This document shows positions 17,159 to 25,762 of a stretch of DNA of 62,880 nucleotides, in pieces. The DNA lies in contig JANYKW010000149.1 in NCBI GenBank assembly GCA_025358025.1, positions 1-62,880 on the forward strand. Reading direction: 5' to 3'. The notes beneath the pieces are model-generated. The model was not told the DNA's origin and ran no database searches. It saw nothing but the letters and a program-made list of their open reading frames with translations. Each line of letters starts with the position of its first letter. Position 1 is the first letter of the stretch. This stretch comes from Bacteroidia bacterium. GTDB taxonomy: Bacteria > Bacteroidota > Bacteroidia > Bacteroidales > Prolixibacteraceae. Made by a program: the position numbers and the translations under genes.

Positions 17159-17911
17159 TTACTCTCCCAATTCTTTTTTGATCCAGTCATACCCTTTCTC
17201 TTCAAGTTCGAAAACGAGCTCTTTCCCGGCTGATTTAACAATCTGGCCTTTGTAGAGCACATGCACAAAATCCGGAACGATATAATCAAGCAGGCGTTGG
17301 TAGTGAGTTACCACGATGGTTGCATTCTCAGCTCTTTTCAAGAGGTTGACTCCGTTGGCTACAATGCGCAGTGCATCGATGTCGAGGCCGCTGTCTGTTT
17401 CATCCAGTATGGCCAGTTTTGGTTCGAGCATAGCCATCTGGAAGATCTCATTTTTCTTCTTTTCACCACCCGAAAAACCCTCATTAACAGAGCGGTTTGT
17501 GAGTTGTGAATCGATTTGGACCATCTCTTTTTTCTCGCGCATCACTTTCAGAAAATCACCTGCAGACAACTCTTTGAGATGGTGATATTTGCGTGACTCG
17601 TTCACCGCAGTTTTCAGAAAATTGATCATACTGACTCCAGGGATCTCAACAGGGTACTGAAAGCTCAGGAAAAGTCCCTCTTTGGCCCGTACATCGGCTG
17701 TCATGGCCAGAAGGTCTTTCCCGTTGAATGAAACTTCGCCCCTGGTAACCTCAAAGTTGGTGTTTCCGGCAAGCACATTGGCCAGGGTACTTTTACCGGA
17801 ACCGTTGGGCCCCATGATGGCGTGGACTTCACCGGCATTTATAGTCAGGTTGATACCACGAAGAATTTCTTTTCCTTCCACTCTGGCATGTAAATCTTTG
17901 ATAATAAGCAT
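17159..17911 (-). CDS. sufC: Fe-S assembly ATPase SufC
   Basis: A 250-residue ABC-type ATPase. Walker A is at residues 34-41 (GPNGSGKS), the signature is FSGGEKKKNE, and Walker B is LAILDETDSGLDIDAL, the form typical of SufC rather than of transporters. VVTHYQRLLDYI supplies the switch histidine. SufC binds SufB and SufD and uses ATP to change the shape of the scaffold during cluster assembly; it is cytoplasmic. It follows sufB by a 132-bp gap that carries two REP-like elements and precedes sufD by 4 bp. All motifs are intact. Confidence 0.97.
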   Translation of the reverse strand: MLIIKDLHARVEGKEILRGINLTINAGEVHAIMGPNGSGKSTLANVLAGNTNFEVTRGEVSFNGKDLLAMTADVRAKEGLFLSFQYPVEIPGVSMINFLKTAVNESRKYHHLKELSAGDFLKVMREKKEMVQIDSQLTNRSVNEGFSGGEKKKNEIFQMAMLEPKLAILDETDSGLDIDALRIVANGVNLLKRAENATIVVTHYQRLLDYIVPDFVHVLYKGQIVKSAGKELVFELEEKGYDWIKKELGE

Positions 17912-17962
17912 ATTTACTATAATTATTCTTTTAAAACACTAACAATATTTGAGGAGCTTGCT

Positions 17963-18042
17963 GGGCGGATGCAGGCCGCCCCTACTCCGTTTCATTCATT
18001 TTTTATTTGTAGGGTTGATGGGCGGTTGCAGGCCGCCCCTAC
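17963..18042 (-). repeat. pair of REP-like GTAG palindromes at the 3' end of sufB
   Basis: Two 23-bp copies lie at 17963-17985 and 18020-18042, in the same orientation. On the minus strand each starts GTAG and continues GGGCGG...CCGCCC, a stem around a short loop. The second copy begins 1 bp after the sufB stop codon. The same layout (GTAG head, palindromic stem, 23 bp) recurs twice at the rnhA end (49034-49087). This is the architecture described for REP elements linked to RAYT (TnpA-REP) transposases. Confidence 0.75.
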
Positions 18043-18043
18043 T

Positions 18044-19489
18044 TTATCCTACGCTTCCCTCCAGACTGATCTGCAGGAGTTTTTGAGCTTCTACGGCAAA
18101 TTCCATTGGCAGTTTGTTGATCACTTCACGGGCATAGCCGTTAACAATCATGCCAATAGCATCCTGGGTGGAGATTCCACGCTGGTTGCAGTAAAAGATC
18201 TGATCTTCACCGATTTTTGAGGTAGTAGCTTCGTGCTCGACTACTGAGTTCTGATTGCCTACCTCGATATACGGGAATGTATGAGCCCCACAGTGGTCCC
18301 CCAATAGGAGAGAGTCGCACTGCGAGTAGTTTCTTGCATTTTCTGCTTTTGCGGCAACCCTCACCAATCCGCGGTAAGAGTTGGAGCTGTGTCCGGCAGA
18401 GATACCTTTGGAGACGATTGTACTTTTGGTATTTTTCCCAAGGTGGATCATTTTGGTACCGGTATCGGCCTGCTGGTAATTATTGGTCAGTGCCACTGAA
18501 TTGAATTCGGCCACTGAATTGTCGCCTGCAAGGATGCAGCTAGGGTATTTCCAGGTGATTGCAGATCCAGTTTCTACCTGATTCCAGCAAATTTTGGATG
18601 ACGCACCCTTGCACAGACCACGTTTGGTAACAAAGTTATAAATCCCACCGATTCCCTCTTTATTGCCTGGATACCAATTTTGTACAGTGGAGTATTTTAC
18701 CTCAGCACGGTCAAGGGCAATTATTTCCACAACAGCAGCATGAAGCTGATTTTCATCCCTCATAGGTGCTGTACATCCCTCCAGATAAGAGACATAGCTG
18801 TCGTTATCAGCAATGATGAGCGTCCGTTCAAACTGTCCGGTGTTTTTTGCATTGATTCTGAAATAGGTGGAGAGTTCCATCGGACATCGGACTCCTTTTG
18901 GGATATAGACAAACGAGCCATCAGAGAATACCGCGCAATTCAGGGCAGCGAAGAAATTGTCATTCGGCGGCACAACCATGCCCAGGTATTTTTGTACCAG
19001 GTCGGGATGGTGTTTCACTGCTTCACTGAAGGAGCAGAAGATGATACCAAGTTCAGCGAGATTCTCTTTGAAAGTAGTCTTGACGGATACGCTGTCCATG
19101 ACTGCATCAACAGCTACTCCTGCAAGCATTTTTTGTTCTTCCAGCGGGATTCCAAGTTTTGCGAAGGTACTGAGCAATTCGGGATCTACTTCGTCGAGGC
19201 TCTCGTATTTAGGTTGCTGCCTTGGTGCTGCATAATAGATGATTTCCTGATAATCTATTTCAGGGATCTTCAGTTGAGCCCAATCCGGCATCTTCATTGT
19301 CAGCCATTTTCTATAGGCTTTCAGCCTGAATTCGAGCATGAAGTCAGGCTCTTCCTTCTTGGCAGAGATGATTCTTACCACCTCTTCATTCAACCCTTTC
19401 GGGATGAAGTCTGTTTCGATCTCCGTCACGAATCCAAAACGGTAATCGCGTCCGGCTACTTCGTTTAATAATGTATTTTGGTTGTCCAT
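18044..19489 (-). CDS. sufB: Fe-S assembly scaffold protein SufB
   Basis: A 481-residue protein of the SufB family. Diagnostic blocks are [60 protein letters not shown], the [14 protein letters not shown] segment, and the C-terminal [20 protein letters not shown]. SufB is the scaffold subunit that accepts sulfur and iron in the cytoplasmic SufBC2D complex. It is the first gene of a minus-strand run of about ten genes. A TATCTTTG box (19689-19696) lies about 200 bp upstream, which would give a leader containing a GTACTTC inverted-repeat array. Its stop codon is followed after 1 bp by a REP-like element. Confidence 0.97.
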   Translation of the reverse strand: MDNQNTLLNEVAGRDYRFGFVTEIETDFIPKGLNEEVVRIISAKKEEPDFMLEFRLKAYRKWLTMKMPDWAQLKIPEIDYQEIIYYAAPRQQPKYESLDEVDPELLSTFAKLGIPLEEQKMLAGVAVDAVMDSVSVKTTFKENLAELGIIFCSFSEAVKHHPDLVQKYLGMVVPPNDNFFAALNCAVFSDGSFVYIPKGVRCPMELSTYFRINAKNTGQFERTLIIADNDSYVSYLEGCTAPMRDENQLHAAVVEIIALDRAEVKYSTVQNWYPGNKEGIGGIYNFVTKRGLCKGASSKICWNQVETGSAITWKYPSCILAGDNSVAEFNSVALTNNYQQADTGTKMIHLGKNTKSTIVSKGISAGHSSNSYRGLVRVAAKAENARNYSQCDSLLLGDHCGAHTFPYIEVGNQNSVVEHEATTSKIGEDQIFYCNQRGISTQDAIGMIVNGYAREVINKLPMEFAVEAQKLLQISLEGSVG

Positions 19490-19497
19490 TTTAAATA

Positions 19498-19648
19498 GTA
19501 CTTCGAGTACTTCGAGTACTTCGAGTACTTCAAGTACTAAAAGTATTAGAGGAACTCATGATGTCTAACATTAACTTGAAGTACTCCACACTCGAAGTAC
19601 TCCACACTCGAAGTACTTCACACTCGAAGTACTCCACACTTCTCTTTC
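19498..19648. repeat. GTACTTCGA inverted-repeat array between sufB and thiL
   Basis: The left arm (19498-19538) holds four copies of the 9-mer GTACTTCGA. The right arm (19584-19648) holds four 16-bp units containing CTCGAAGTAC in the opposite sense. The two arms are complementary over each unit and could form long hairpins. The array lies between the sufB start and the probable divergent promoters at 19683-19714, so it would be transcribed as part of the sufB leader. Confidence 0.8.
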
Positions 19649-19682
19649 CTTTGTACGAATATTTAATAAGTCTGGATACAAA

Positions 19683-19714
19683 TTGGTGCAAAGATATAAA
19701 ATGCACTATTTTTG
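19683..19714 (+). promoter_or_regulatory. candidate Bacteroidota promoter of thiL
   Basis: TTGG at 19683-19686 is followed after 20 bp by TATTTTTG at 19707-19714, an exact TAnnTTTG -7 match with normal -33/-7 spacing. Transcription would begin near 19721, giving a short leader to the ATG at 19748. This supports that start over the TTG at 19712. Confidence 0.55.
19689..19696 (-). promoter_or_regulatory. candidate -7 box (TATCTTTG) of the suf operon
   Basis: The minus strand reads TATCTTTG, matching TAnnTTTG. It overlaps the spacer of the divergent thiL promoter, so the two promoters would compete for polymerase. No clear -33 TTG is at the right spacing, so confidence is moderate. Confidence 0.4.
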
Positions 19715-19747
19715 AGGTGTGATTTGACAATTAAATCTGTAACAAAC

Positions 19748-20797
19748 ATGGCGCACAACATGGAAATCGGAGGAGAACTCGCTGATCTTGGCGAATTTGG
19801 CCTTATTAAAAGAGTAACTGCCAAGGTAAAAATTAAAAATGAGAGTACCATTAAGGGCGTGGGTGACGACTGTGCTGTCCTTAATTATCCAGATAAAAGA
19901 GTGGTTGTCACCACTGATTTATTGACAGAAGGTGTTCATTTCAATCTCGTATATGTACCACTTAAACACCTTGGTTACAAAGCCGTTTCAGTTAATGTCA
20001 GTGATATTTGCGCCATGAATGCCATCCCAAGGCAAATTACTGTTTCGCTGGCCATCTCTTCGAAATTCACTGTTGCTGCCATCGATGAGTTATACGAAGG
20101 AATCCATCTGGCTTGCTCACATTACGGAGTTGATCTTGTTGGAGGTGATACAACCTCCTCCCTGACAGGTTTGACTATTTCAATAACGGCCATTGGAGAG
20201 GCCGAAGATGCTGAGCTAACCTATCGCAGTAGGGCAAAACCTACTGATCTATTGTGTGTTACAGGAGATTTGGGTGGTGCGTACCTCGGACTGCAACTGC
20301 TCGAAAGGGAAAATGAACTTTTTCGTATGAATCCAACGGTTCAACCTCAGCTTGCAGGTTATGACTATATTCTTGGCCGGCAGCTGAAACCGGAAGCAAG
20401 GACAGATATGCGGGAAATTTTTAAAATGCTTGAGCTCAAACCGACTTCCATGATCGATATATCCGATGGTTTATCATCAGAAATTCTTCATCTGTGTGAG
20501 GATTCGGGTGTCGGGTGCCGGCTGTACGAAGAAAGGCTCAGCTTCGATCCGCAAACAAAAAAAATGGCTGAGGAGATCCACATCAATCCTTTGGTTGCTG
20601 CCCTGAATGGAGGCGAGGATTATGAGCTCCTGTTTACCATCCCGATTGGGGAACACGAAAAGGTACGCAATCATCCTGATATTACAGTGATTGGACATAT
20701 GACAAGTAAAGAGGAGGGAACCCTGCTGGTTACTTCGGGTGGAGGTCAGGAAATTCCTTTGCAGGCGCAGGGGTGGAATCCTTTGAAAAGTGACTAA
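19748..20797 (+). CDS. thiL: thiamine-monophosphate kinase
   Basis: About 349 residues from the ATG at 19748 (MAHNMEIGGELADLGEFGLI). The family blocks are present: GVGDDCAVL, VVVTTDLLTEGVHFNL, the AVNVSDICAMNAIPRQ segment, DLVGGDTTSS, VTGDLGGAYLGLQLL, SMIDISDGLSSEI and NGGEDYELLFTI. The enzyme phosphorylates thiamine monophosphate to the cofactor thiamine diphosphate in the cytoplasm. The Asp-rich metal sites appear intact. No TPP riboswitch precedes it. The last two codons and the stop lie in a GTGACTAAA direct repeat (20788-20822), so the C-terminus is repeat-derived. Divergent from sufB, with overlapping candidate promoters. Confidence 0.96.
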   Translation: MAHNMEIGGELADLGEFGLIKRVTAKVKIKNESTIKGVGDDCAVLNYPDKRVVVTTDLLTEGVHFNLVYVPLKHLGYKAVSVNVSDICAMNAIPRQITVSLAISSKFTVAAIDELYEGIHLACSHYGVDLVGGDTTSSLTGLTISITAIGEAEDAELTYRSRAKPTDLLCVTGDLGGAYLGLQLLERENELFRMNPTVQPQLAGYDYILGRQLKPEARTDMREIFKMLELKPTSMIDISDGLSSEILHLCEDSGVGCRLYEERLSFDPQTKKMAEEIHINPLVAALNGGEDYELLFTIPIGEHEKVRNHPDITVIGHMTSKEEGTLLVTSGGGQEIPLQAQGWNPLKSD

Positions 20798-20822
20798 AGT
20801 GACTAAATTGAACTAAAGTGCC
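20788..20822. repeat. GTGACTAAA direct repeat at the thiL 3' end
   Basis: AAAGTGACTAAAGTGACTAA is followed by a degenerate third unit (ATTGAACTAAAGTG). The thiL stop codon is the TAA of the first unit. The remaining ~180 bp up to the ABC operon show no gene and no strong hairpin. Confidence 0.7.
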
Positions 20823-21001
20823 TGGATTACCTGGAAGGAGGCTGGTTAATTATGTAAATTTTAGGTGGTTTTGCCGGGTGGAGACTTTATTTATTTGAAT
20901 AAGTAAAAAAACAGGTCTAAAAGTTTATTTGCAGCTGTAACGTTTTGAAGTTTTAGGAGTCTTATGATAAGTTAGAAAGTTAAAGAACGAAAGAACGTAT
21001 C

Positions 21002-21715
21002 ATGATCAGCATTCAAAATCTTCACAAATCATATGTTACCGGGAACAACAGCCTTCATGTTTTAAAAGGATTGAATCTTGAAATTGAGGAAGGTGAATTT
21101 GTTTCCATCATGGGTTCATCCGGTTCCGGTAAATCTACCTTATTAAATATTCTGGGAGTTCTGGATGATTACGATCAGGGTAATTATTACCTGAACGGCA
21201 AGAAAATCTGGGGATTAAACGAGACCCAGGCTGCTATAACCCGCAATGCCATGATCGGGTTTATCTTTCAATCGTTTAATCTGATTTCTTTCAAGAATGC
21301 CATGGAGAATGTGGCTTTGCCACTTTATTACCAGAAGGTAAACCGAAAGAAACGCAACCTGATTGCCCTGGAGTACCTCGATAGGCTGGGAATCAGGGAT
21401 TGGGCCCATCACCTTCCCAGTGAATTGTCGGGTGGACAGAAACAGCGTGTAGCCATTGCCCGGGCGCTCATCTCCCATCCGAAAATTATTTTGGCTGACG
21501 AACCTACCGGTGCGCTGGACTCCCAGACATCACTGGAGGTCATGGAGATCCTTAAAGAAGTCAACGACCAGGGAATTACTGTCATCATTGTTACCCATGA
21601 GCATGACATTGCTGCCTTAACGAAAAAGATTATCCGTTTGAGGGATGGTATTATTGGTGAAGTGATTACCAATGGCGACCTTCAGAAGTACCGCGACAAA
21701 GTAAAACATGAATAG
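21002..21715 (+). CDS. ABC transporter ATPase (MacB/LolD family)
   Basis: A 237-residue ATPase with Walker A at residues 38-45 (GSSGSGKS), a Q-loop in IFQSFNLI, the signature LSGGQKQRVAIARAL, Walker B IILADEPTGALD and a switch His in VTHEHD. This subfamily powers mechanotransmission permeases of the MacB/FtsX/LolCDE type rather than solute importers. The two genes that follow encode FtsX-type permeases, then come an adaptor and a TolC-like protein, so the complex is probably a tripartite efflux or secretion pump that spans both membranes. It is the first gene of a five-gene operon; permease 1 starts 9 bp after its stop. Confidence 0.95.
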   Translation: MISIQNLHKSYVTGNNSLHVLKGLNLEIEEGEFVSIMGSSGSGKSTLLNILGVLDDYDQGNYYLNGKKIWGLNETQAAITRNAMIGFIFQSFNLISFKNAMENVALPLYYQKVNRKKRNLIALEYLDRLGIRDWAHHLPSELSGGQKQRVAIARALISHPKIILADEPTGALDSQTSLEVMEILKEVNDQGITVIIVTHEHDIAALTKKIIRLRDGIIGEVITNGDLQKYRDKVKHE

Positions 21716-21724
21716 AAAGAAGTT

Positions 21725-22993
21725 ATGTTTGACGTAGATATCTGGCAGGAGATTTTCAGTACCATCAGAAAAAACAAGCTCAGGACTTTCCTGACCGGAT
21801 TTTCGGTTGCATGGGGAATATTCATGTTAATGGTACTGCTAGGCTCGGGAAACGGACTCTCTAACGGAGTGAAAGATCAGTTTGCCCAGAATGCAGTTAA
21901 CGTCATGTGGATGTGGACAGGGGAGACCTCTATCCCCTATAAAGGACTTAAAGAGGGACGCCCGGTAAAATTCAACAACCAGGACTACAACTTTCTCACT
22001 ACGAAGGAAAAAGATATTGAAAAGGTCTCTTCCAAGTATTATCTTCCCAACAATATATTGTATGCCTATGGGAAGGAGTATGGATCCTTTGAGACCAGCA
22101 CCTGTTATCCCGCCCTCAAGGAGATGGAGAATATTTCCATTAATACAGGAAGATTTATCAACGACATGGACCTGCGAGAATTCCGAAAGGTCGTGGTTAT
22201 TGGGGATGAAATACGCAAAGCTTTATTTAAGGAAGAAGATCCCATCGGAAAATATGTGAAAATTGGTGGGGTACCTTTCCATGTGATTGGTGTTTCAAAG
22301 GATATGAAAAGACAGGAAAACAATCGCCAGGCATACATGCCGTTTACAACAGCACAACGAATCTTCAGCGGAGGGGATCGTGTTCATATGTTTACAGTAA
22401 CTTCAAGAATGGTTCAGACGGCAGAGGAAGCTGATACGATAACAGAAAAGGTAAGGACAGATATGGCTCAAAGGCATAATTTTGACCCGAAAGATAAAAG
22501 AGCCATGGGATCATTCAACATGCAGACCGAGTACATCCGCACCATGAAAATATTCCAGGCAATCAATCTATTTGTATGGATCATTGGGATAGGAACCCTG
22601 ATTGCAGGAATTGTAGGAGTGAGCAATATCATGCTGATCCTTGTTAAGGAACGTACCAGGGAGATAGGTATCAGGAAAGCTATTGGTGCTACGCCGTTAT
22701 CAGTTATCGGACTTGTACTGCTCGAATCAATTCTGATCACCACGGTTGCCGGTTACATAGGGCTGGTCATGGGCGTTGGACTGATGGAGCTGATCAATAT
22801 GGGATTGGAACAAGCTGCCGCTGCCAGTACTGGTAATACAGATAATGTATTCTTTTTGAATCCGACTGTGGATTTTAAAACTGCCGTTTCTGCTACCCTG
22901 ATCCTGATACTTTCAGGTGCTTTGGCAGGATACCTGCCGGCAAGAAAAGCGGCCAATGTTACACCAATCGAGGCATTGCGGGATGAAAACTAG
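21725..22993 (+). CDS. ABC transporter permease, MacB/FtsX type (first copy)
   Basis: A 422-residue inner-membrane permease. An amphipathic N-terminus (MFDVDIWQEIFSTIRKNKLR) precedes a first transmembrane helix at roughly residues 20-42. A large periplasmic MacB-PCD domain follows to about residue 280, then three C-terminal helices with the FtsX signature VGVSNIMLILVKERTREIGI and IRKAIGA. The end PARKAANVTPIEALRDE is typical of the family. It is paralogous to the next gene (same N-terminal pattern and length), so the pump may use a heterodimer. The two permease genes are separated by a 186-bp gap filled with an AGCTAAC inverted-repeat array. Confidence 0.94.
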   Translation: MFDVDIWQEIFSTIRKNKLRTFLTGFSVAWGIFMLMVLLGSGNGLSNGVKDQFAQNAVNVMWMWTGETSIPYKGLKEGRPVKFNNQDYNFLTTKEKDIEKVSSKYYLPNNILYAYGKEYGSFETSTCYPALKEMENISINTGRFINDMDLREFRKVVVIGDEIRKALFKEEDPIGKYVKIGGVPFHVIGVSKDMKRQENNRQAYMPFTTAQRIFSGGDRVHMFTVTSRMVQTAEEADTITEKVRTDMAQRHNFDPKDKRAMGSFNMQTEYIRTMKIFQAINLFVWIIGIGTLIAGIVGVSNIMLILVKERTREIGIRKAIGATPLSVIGLVLLESILITTVAGYIGLVMGVGLMELINMGLEQAAAASTGNTDNVFFLNPTVDFKTAVSATLILILSGALAGYLPARKAANVTPIEALRDEN

Positions 22994-22997
22994 AAAA

Positions 22998-23128
22998 AGC
23001 TATTAGCTGTTAGCCGTTAGCTATTAGCAAACGTCAAAACTAAAAGCTAACAGCTAAAAGCTAAAAGCTAACAGCTAACAGCTAACAGCTAACAGCTAAC
23101 AGCTAACAGCTAACAGCTAACAGCTTTT
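22998..23128. repeat. GCTATTAGC / GCTAACAGC inverted-repeat array between the permease genes
   Basis: Directly after the stop of permease 1 the plus strand carries units such as GCTATTAGCTGTTAGC (22998-23029). After a short spacer it carries the opposite sense AGCTAAAAGC and about nine AACAGCT heptamers (23040-23126), ending in AGCTTTTTAT. The arms are complementary and would form a long hairpin followed by a T-run, like a terminator or RNA-stabilising hairpin inside the operon. The same units make up the array at 39864-40454. Confidence 0.8.
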
Positions 23129-23179
23129 TATATAAAGATACAAAAAAAGATTACTGAAGAACACAACAATTTAGATTCA

Positions 23180-24451
23180 ATGTTTGACCTTGACCGATGG
23201 AATGAAATATATTATGCACTGGCTAAAAATAAGGTCAGGAGCCTTCTCACTGCTTTCGGAGTTTTCTGGGGTATTTTCATGCTGATCGTGATGGCCGGAG
23301 CAAGCAATGGACTAAAGAACGGAATTGTTGAAGGAGTCGCTAAATTCGCCACCAACTCCTGCTTCATGTGGTCTCAGCAGACAGGTGAACCTTACAAGGG
23401 TTTTAAACGTGGAAGGCAATGGAACATGGATTCTGATGATTTAAACTATATCCTCAGAAATGTTCCTGAATTGGAGTACATATCTCCAAAGAATTTCGGA
23501 TCCAGGATGAACGGAGGCCCCAACACCATTCGTGGCTTAAAAACAGGTGCTTACAATGTTAAGGGGGATTATCCTGAGTATGTAAAAATTGATCCGTATA
23601 CGATTATCCACGGAAGGTGGATCAACGGCATGGACATCCGCGATAAACGCAAGGTATGCGTGATCGGCGAAAAAGTTTACGAGCAGTTGTTTAACCCTAA
23701 AGAGAACCCGCTTGGCGAGTACCTAAAGATTTCAGGAGTCTATTACCAGGTGATTGGTGTGATCAAACCTGAAACACAGATCAACATCAACGGCAGGGCA
23801 GAGGAGTCAATATTTCTCCCTTTCACGACCATGCAACAGACCTACAACATGGGCAACATGGTACACTTTCTGGCTATCACTGCAAAAAAAGGAGTTCCTG
23901 TGAGCGTTGTTGAGGACAAGGTAAAGGCCATTATCAAATCCCGGCATTCAATCGCTCCTACGGATGAACAGGCGCTGGGCAGTGTAAACATAGAGAAGCA
24001 GTTTCAGCAGATCAGCGGACTCTTTATTGCCATAGGAGTCCTCACCTGGATTGTTGGCATTGGAACATTGATGGCTGGTGTTATCGGGGTAAGCAATATC
24101 ATGCTGGTAATTGTCAAGGAAAGAACCAAAGAGATAGGTGTACAACGTGCCCTGGGTGCTTCACCCCGAACCATCATTACACAGATTATGCTTGAAAGCG
24201 TTGCACTTACAACTGTTGCAGGTTATACAGGGCTGACCCTAGGCGTTGGTCTGCTTGAATTGGTGAATAAGATAATAGAAAGCCAGCCGGCAGCACCCGG
24301 TAAGGAAGTATTTTTTCAACATCCCGAGGTCAGCATAACCGTGGCAGTGGTTTCCCTGACCATCCTTGTCCTGGCCGGGCTTTTCGCCGGGTCAATACCT
24401 GCTAAAAGAGCACTGATGATCAAGCCGATTGAGGCGTTGCGGGAAGAATAG
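23180..24451 (+). CDS. ABC transporter permease, MacB/FtsX type (second copy)
   Basis: A 423-residue permease with the same plan as the preceding one: amphipathic start MFDLDRWNEIYYALAKNKVR, one N-terminal transmembrane helix, a large periplasmic domain, and three C-terminal helices with VGVSNIMLVIVKERTKEIGV and QRALGASPRT. It ends PAKRALMIKPIEALREE. Sequence similarity to the first copy is clear along the whole length but moderate, so the duplication is not recent. Bacteroidota often encode such permease pairs with a single ATPase. It is followed by a GACGGAGA repeat and then the adaptor gene. The cargo (drug, peptide, siderophore or lipid) cannot be told from sequence. Confidence 0.94.
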   Translation: MFDLDRWNEIYYALAKNKVRSLLTAFGVFWGIFMLIVMAGASNGLKNGIVEGVAKFATNSCFMWSQQTGEPYKGFKRGRQWNMDSDDLNYILRNVPELEYISPKNFGSRMNGGPNTIRGLKTGAYNVKGDYPEYVKIDPYTIIHGRWINGMDIRDKRKVCVIGEKVYEQLFNPKENPLGEYLKISGVYYQVIGVIKPETQININGRAEESIFLPFTTMQQTYNMGNMVHFLAITAKKGVPVSVVEDKVKAIIKSRHSIAPTDEQALGSVNIEKQFQQISGLFIAIGVLTWIVGIGTLMAGVIGVSNIMLVIVKERTKEIGVQRALGASPRTIITQIMLESVALTTVAGYTGLTLGVGLLELVNKIIESQPAAPGKEVFFQHPEVSITVAVVSLTILVLAGLFAGSIPAKRALMIKPIEALREE

Positions 24452-24455
24452 AAGA

Positions 24456-24545
24456 GAAAGACGGAGGGACGGAAATGACGGAAAGACGGAGAGACGGAAA
24501 TGACGGAGAGACGGAGAGACGGAGAGACGGAAATGAGGGAGAGAT
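24456..24545. repeat. GACGGAGA-type tandem repeat after permease 2
   Basis: Units GACGGAGA, GACGGAAAT and AGACGGAAATGACGG are repeated about ten times, beginning a few bases after the permease stop. A copy of the same family in the opposite orientation follows the sprA stop (27863-27943). Both begin with AGAGAAAGACGGAGGGACGG-like or AGCAGAGAAAGACGGAGGG sequence just after the stop codon. Confidence 0.8.
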
Positions 24546-24627
24546 GGAGAAGTGAAAAGATAAGAGGATTGACAGAGGAAAGAAATAAACATATACATCG
24601 AATAAAAAATACAAATCAAAGGTTGCC

Positions 24628-25740
24628 ATGAAAAAAGTGATAAAAATTTTCGGACTCAGTTTAATTGCGATCCTGTTCATAGGGACGCTGGTGTTTTTAT
24701 ACAAAAAATCGCAAAAGAAACCTGATCAATTCGAAATAAAGAGTGCATCAGTTAACAGCATCATCAAGAAAACGGTTGCCACCGGCACGGTTCAGCCCAG
24801 AAAAGAGATTGAGATAAAACCCCAGGTATCCGGCATCATAGAGAAGGTTTACCTTGAAGCGGGTCAGATGGTTCACAAGGAGGATGTGATGGCTCAGATC
24901 AATATCATTCCTGATATGGTAACGCTCAACAACGCTGAATCGCGTTTGAAGAGAGCACAACTTAATTTTGAGGATGCCAAAATTGACTTTGACCGCCAGA
25001 CCACTTTGTTTGAGAAGAAGGTAATCTCCAAGGAGGATTACCAAAAGGCAAATTTATCATACAACTCTTCCAGGGAGGAGGTTGAGTCTGCAGAGAATAA
25101 TCTGGAATTGATCCGCAAAGGGGTGACCAAGAGTTCTGCAAAAACAACCAATACGCTTATTCGTTCAACAATTGATGGGATGGTGCTTGATGTACCGGTA
25201 AAAGAAGGATTTTCTGTGATCCAGGCCAATAACTTCAATGCAGGAACCACGATTGCCACCGTTGCCGACATGAACGACATGATTTTTCTTGGCAAAGTTG
25301 ATGAGACCGAAGTAGGTAAAATTAAAGAGGGGATGAACATTGAGCTTACCATTGGAGCCATTGACAACGAGAAATTCAATGCTGTTTTGAAGTATATTGC
25401 CCCGAAGGGTAAGATTGAAAATGGCGCTATTCAGTTTGAGATTAAGGCGGATGTATTATTGAAGAAGGATCAGTTTATTCGTTCAGGATACAGCGCCAAT
25501 GCCAATATTGTACTCGACCGTCGTGACAGCGTTCTGACTATTCCTGAGGGGTTGTTGAAATTTGCCCATGATACGGCCTATGTGGAGATTGAAAAGTCAA
25601 AAGATGCGTACGAGAAGAAATTTGTGAAAACAGGATTATCCGATGGTATCAACATTGAAATTGTTTCCGGTATTACGAAGGAGGACAAAATCAAAGGCAA
25701 TCTTATTGATCCTAAGAAGAAACTGGAAGAAAAGAAGTAA
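24628..25740 (+). CDS. periplasmic adaptor (membrane-fusion protein) of the efflux pump
   Basis: A 370-residue HlyD/MacA-type adaptor. It has one N-terminal membrane anchor (LSLIAILFIGTLVFLY). A lipoyl-like domain is split around the hairpin (VATGTVQPRKEIEIKPQVSG, and later STIDGMVLDVPVKEGFSVI). An alpha-hairpin coiled coil lies in between (residues ~100-170), followed by beta-barrel and membrane-proximal domains. Such proteins bridge the inner-membrane ABC permease and the outer-membrane TolC-like channel. The position between permease 2 and the TolC-like gene, 22 bp before the latter's start, supports this. A Lys-rich C-terminus (LIDPKKKLEEKK) is normal for cytophaga-group homologues. Confidence 0.94.
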   Translation: MKKVIKIFGLSLIAILFIGTLVFLYKKSQKKPDQFEIKSASVNSIIKKTVATGTVQPRKEIEIKPQVSGIIEKVYLEAGQMVHKEDVMAQINIIPDMVTLNNAESRLKRAQLNFEDAKIDFDRQTTLFEKKVISKEDYQKANLSYNSSREEVESAENNLELIRKGVTKSSAKTTNTLIRSTIDGMVLDVPVKEGFSVIQANNFNAGTTIATVADMNDMIFLGKVDETEVGKIKEGMNIELTIGAIDNEKFNAVLKYIAPKGKIENGAIQFEIKADVLLKKDQFIRSGYSANANIVLDRRDSVLTIPEGLLKFAHDTAYVEIEKSKDAYEKKFVKTGLSDGINIEIVSGITKEDKIKGNLIDPKKKLEEKK

Positions 25741-25762
25741 TTTAGTACAAAATTTGAAAATT

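Noticed and set aside
18680-19468. A 262-codon plus-strand frame opposite sufB
   Set aside because: It is the shadow of the well-conserved sufB coding sequence and has no family motif or plausible start region.
19490-19747. TPP riboswitch upstream of thiL
   Set aside because: No CTGAGA core is present between the promoter and the ATG; the leader would be only about 27 nt.
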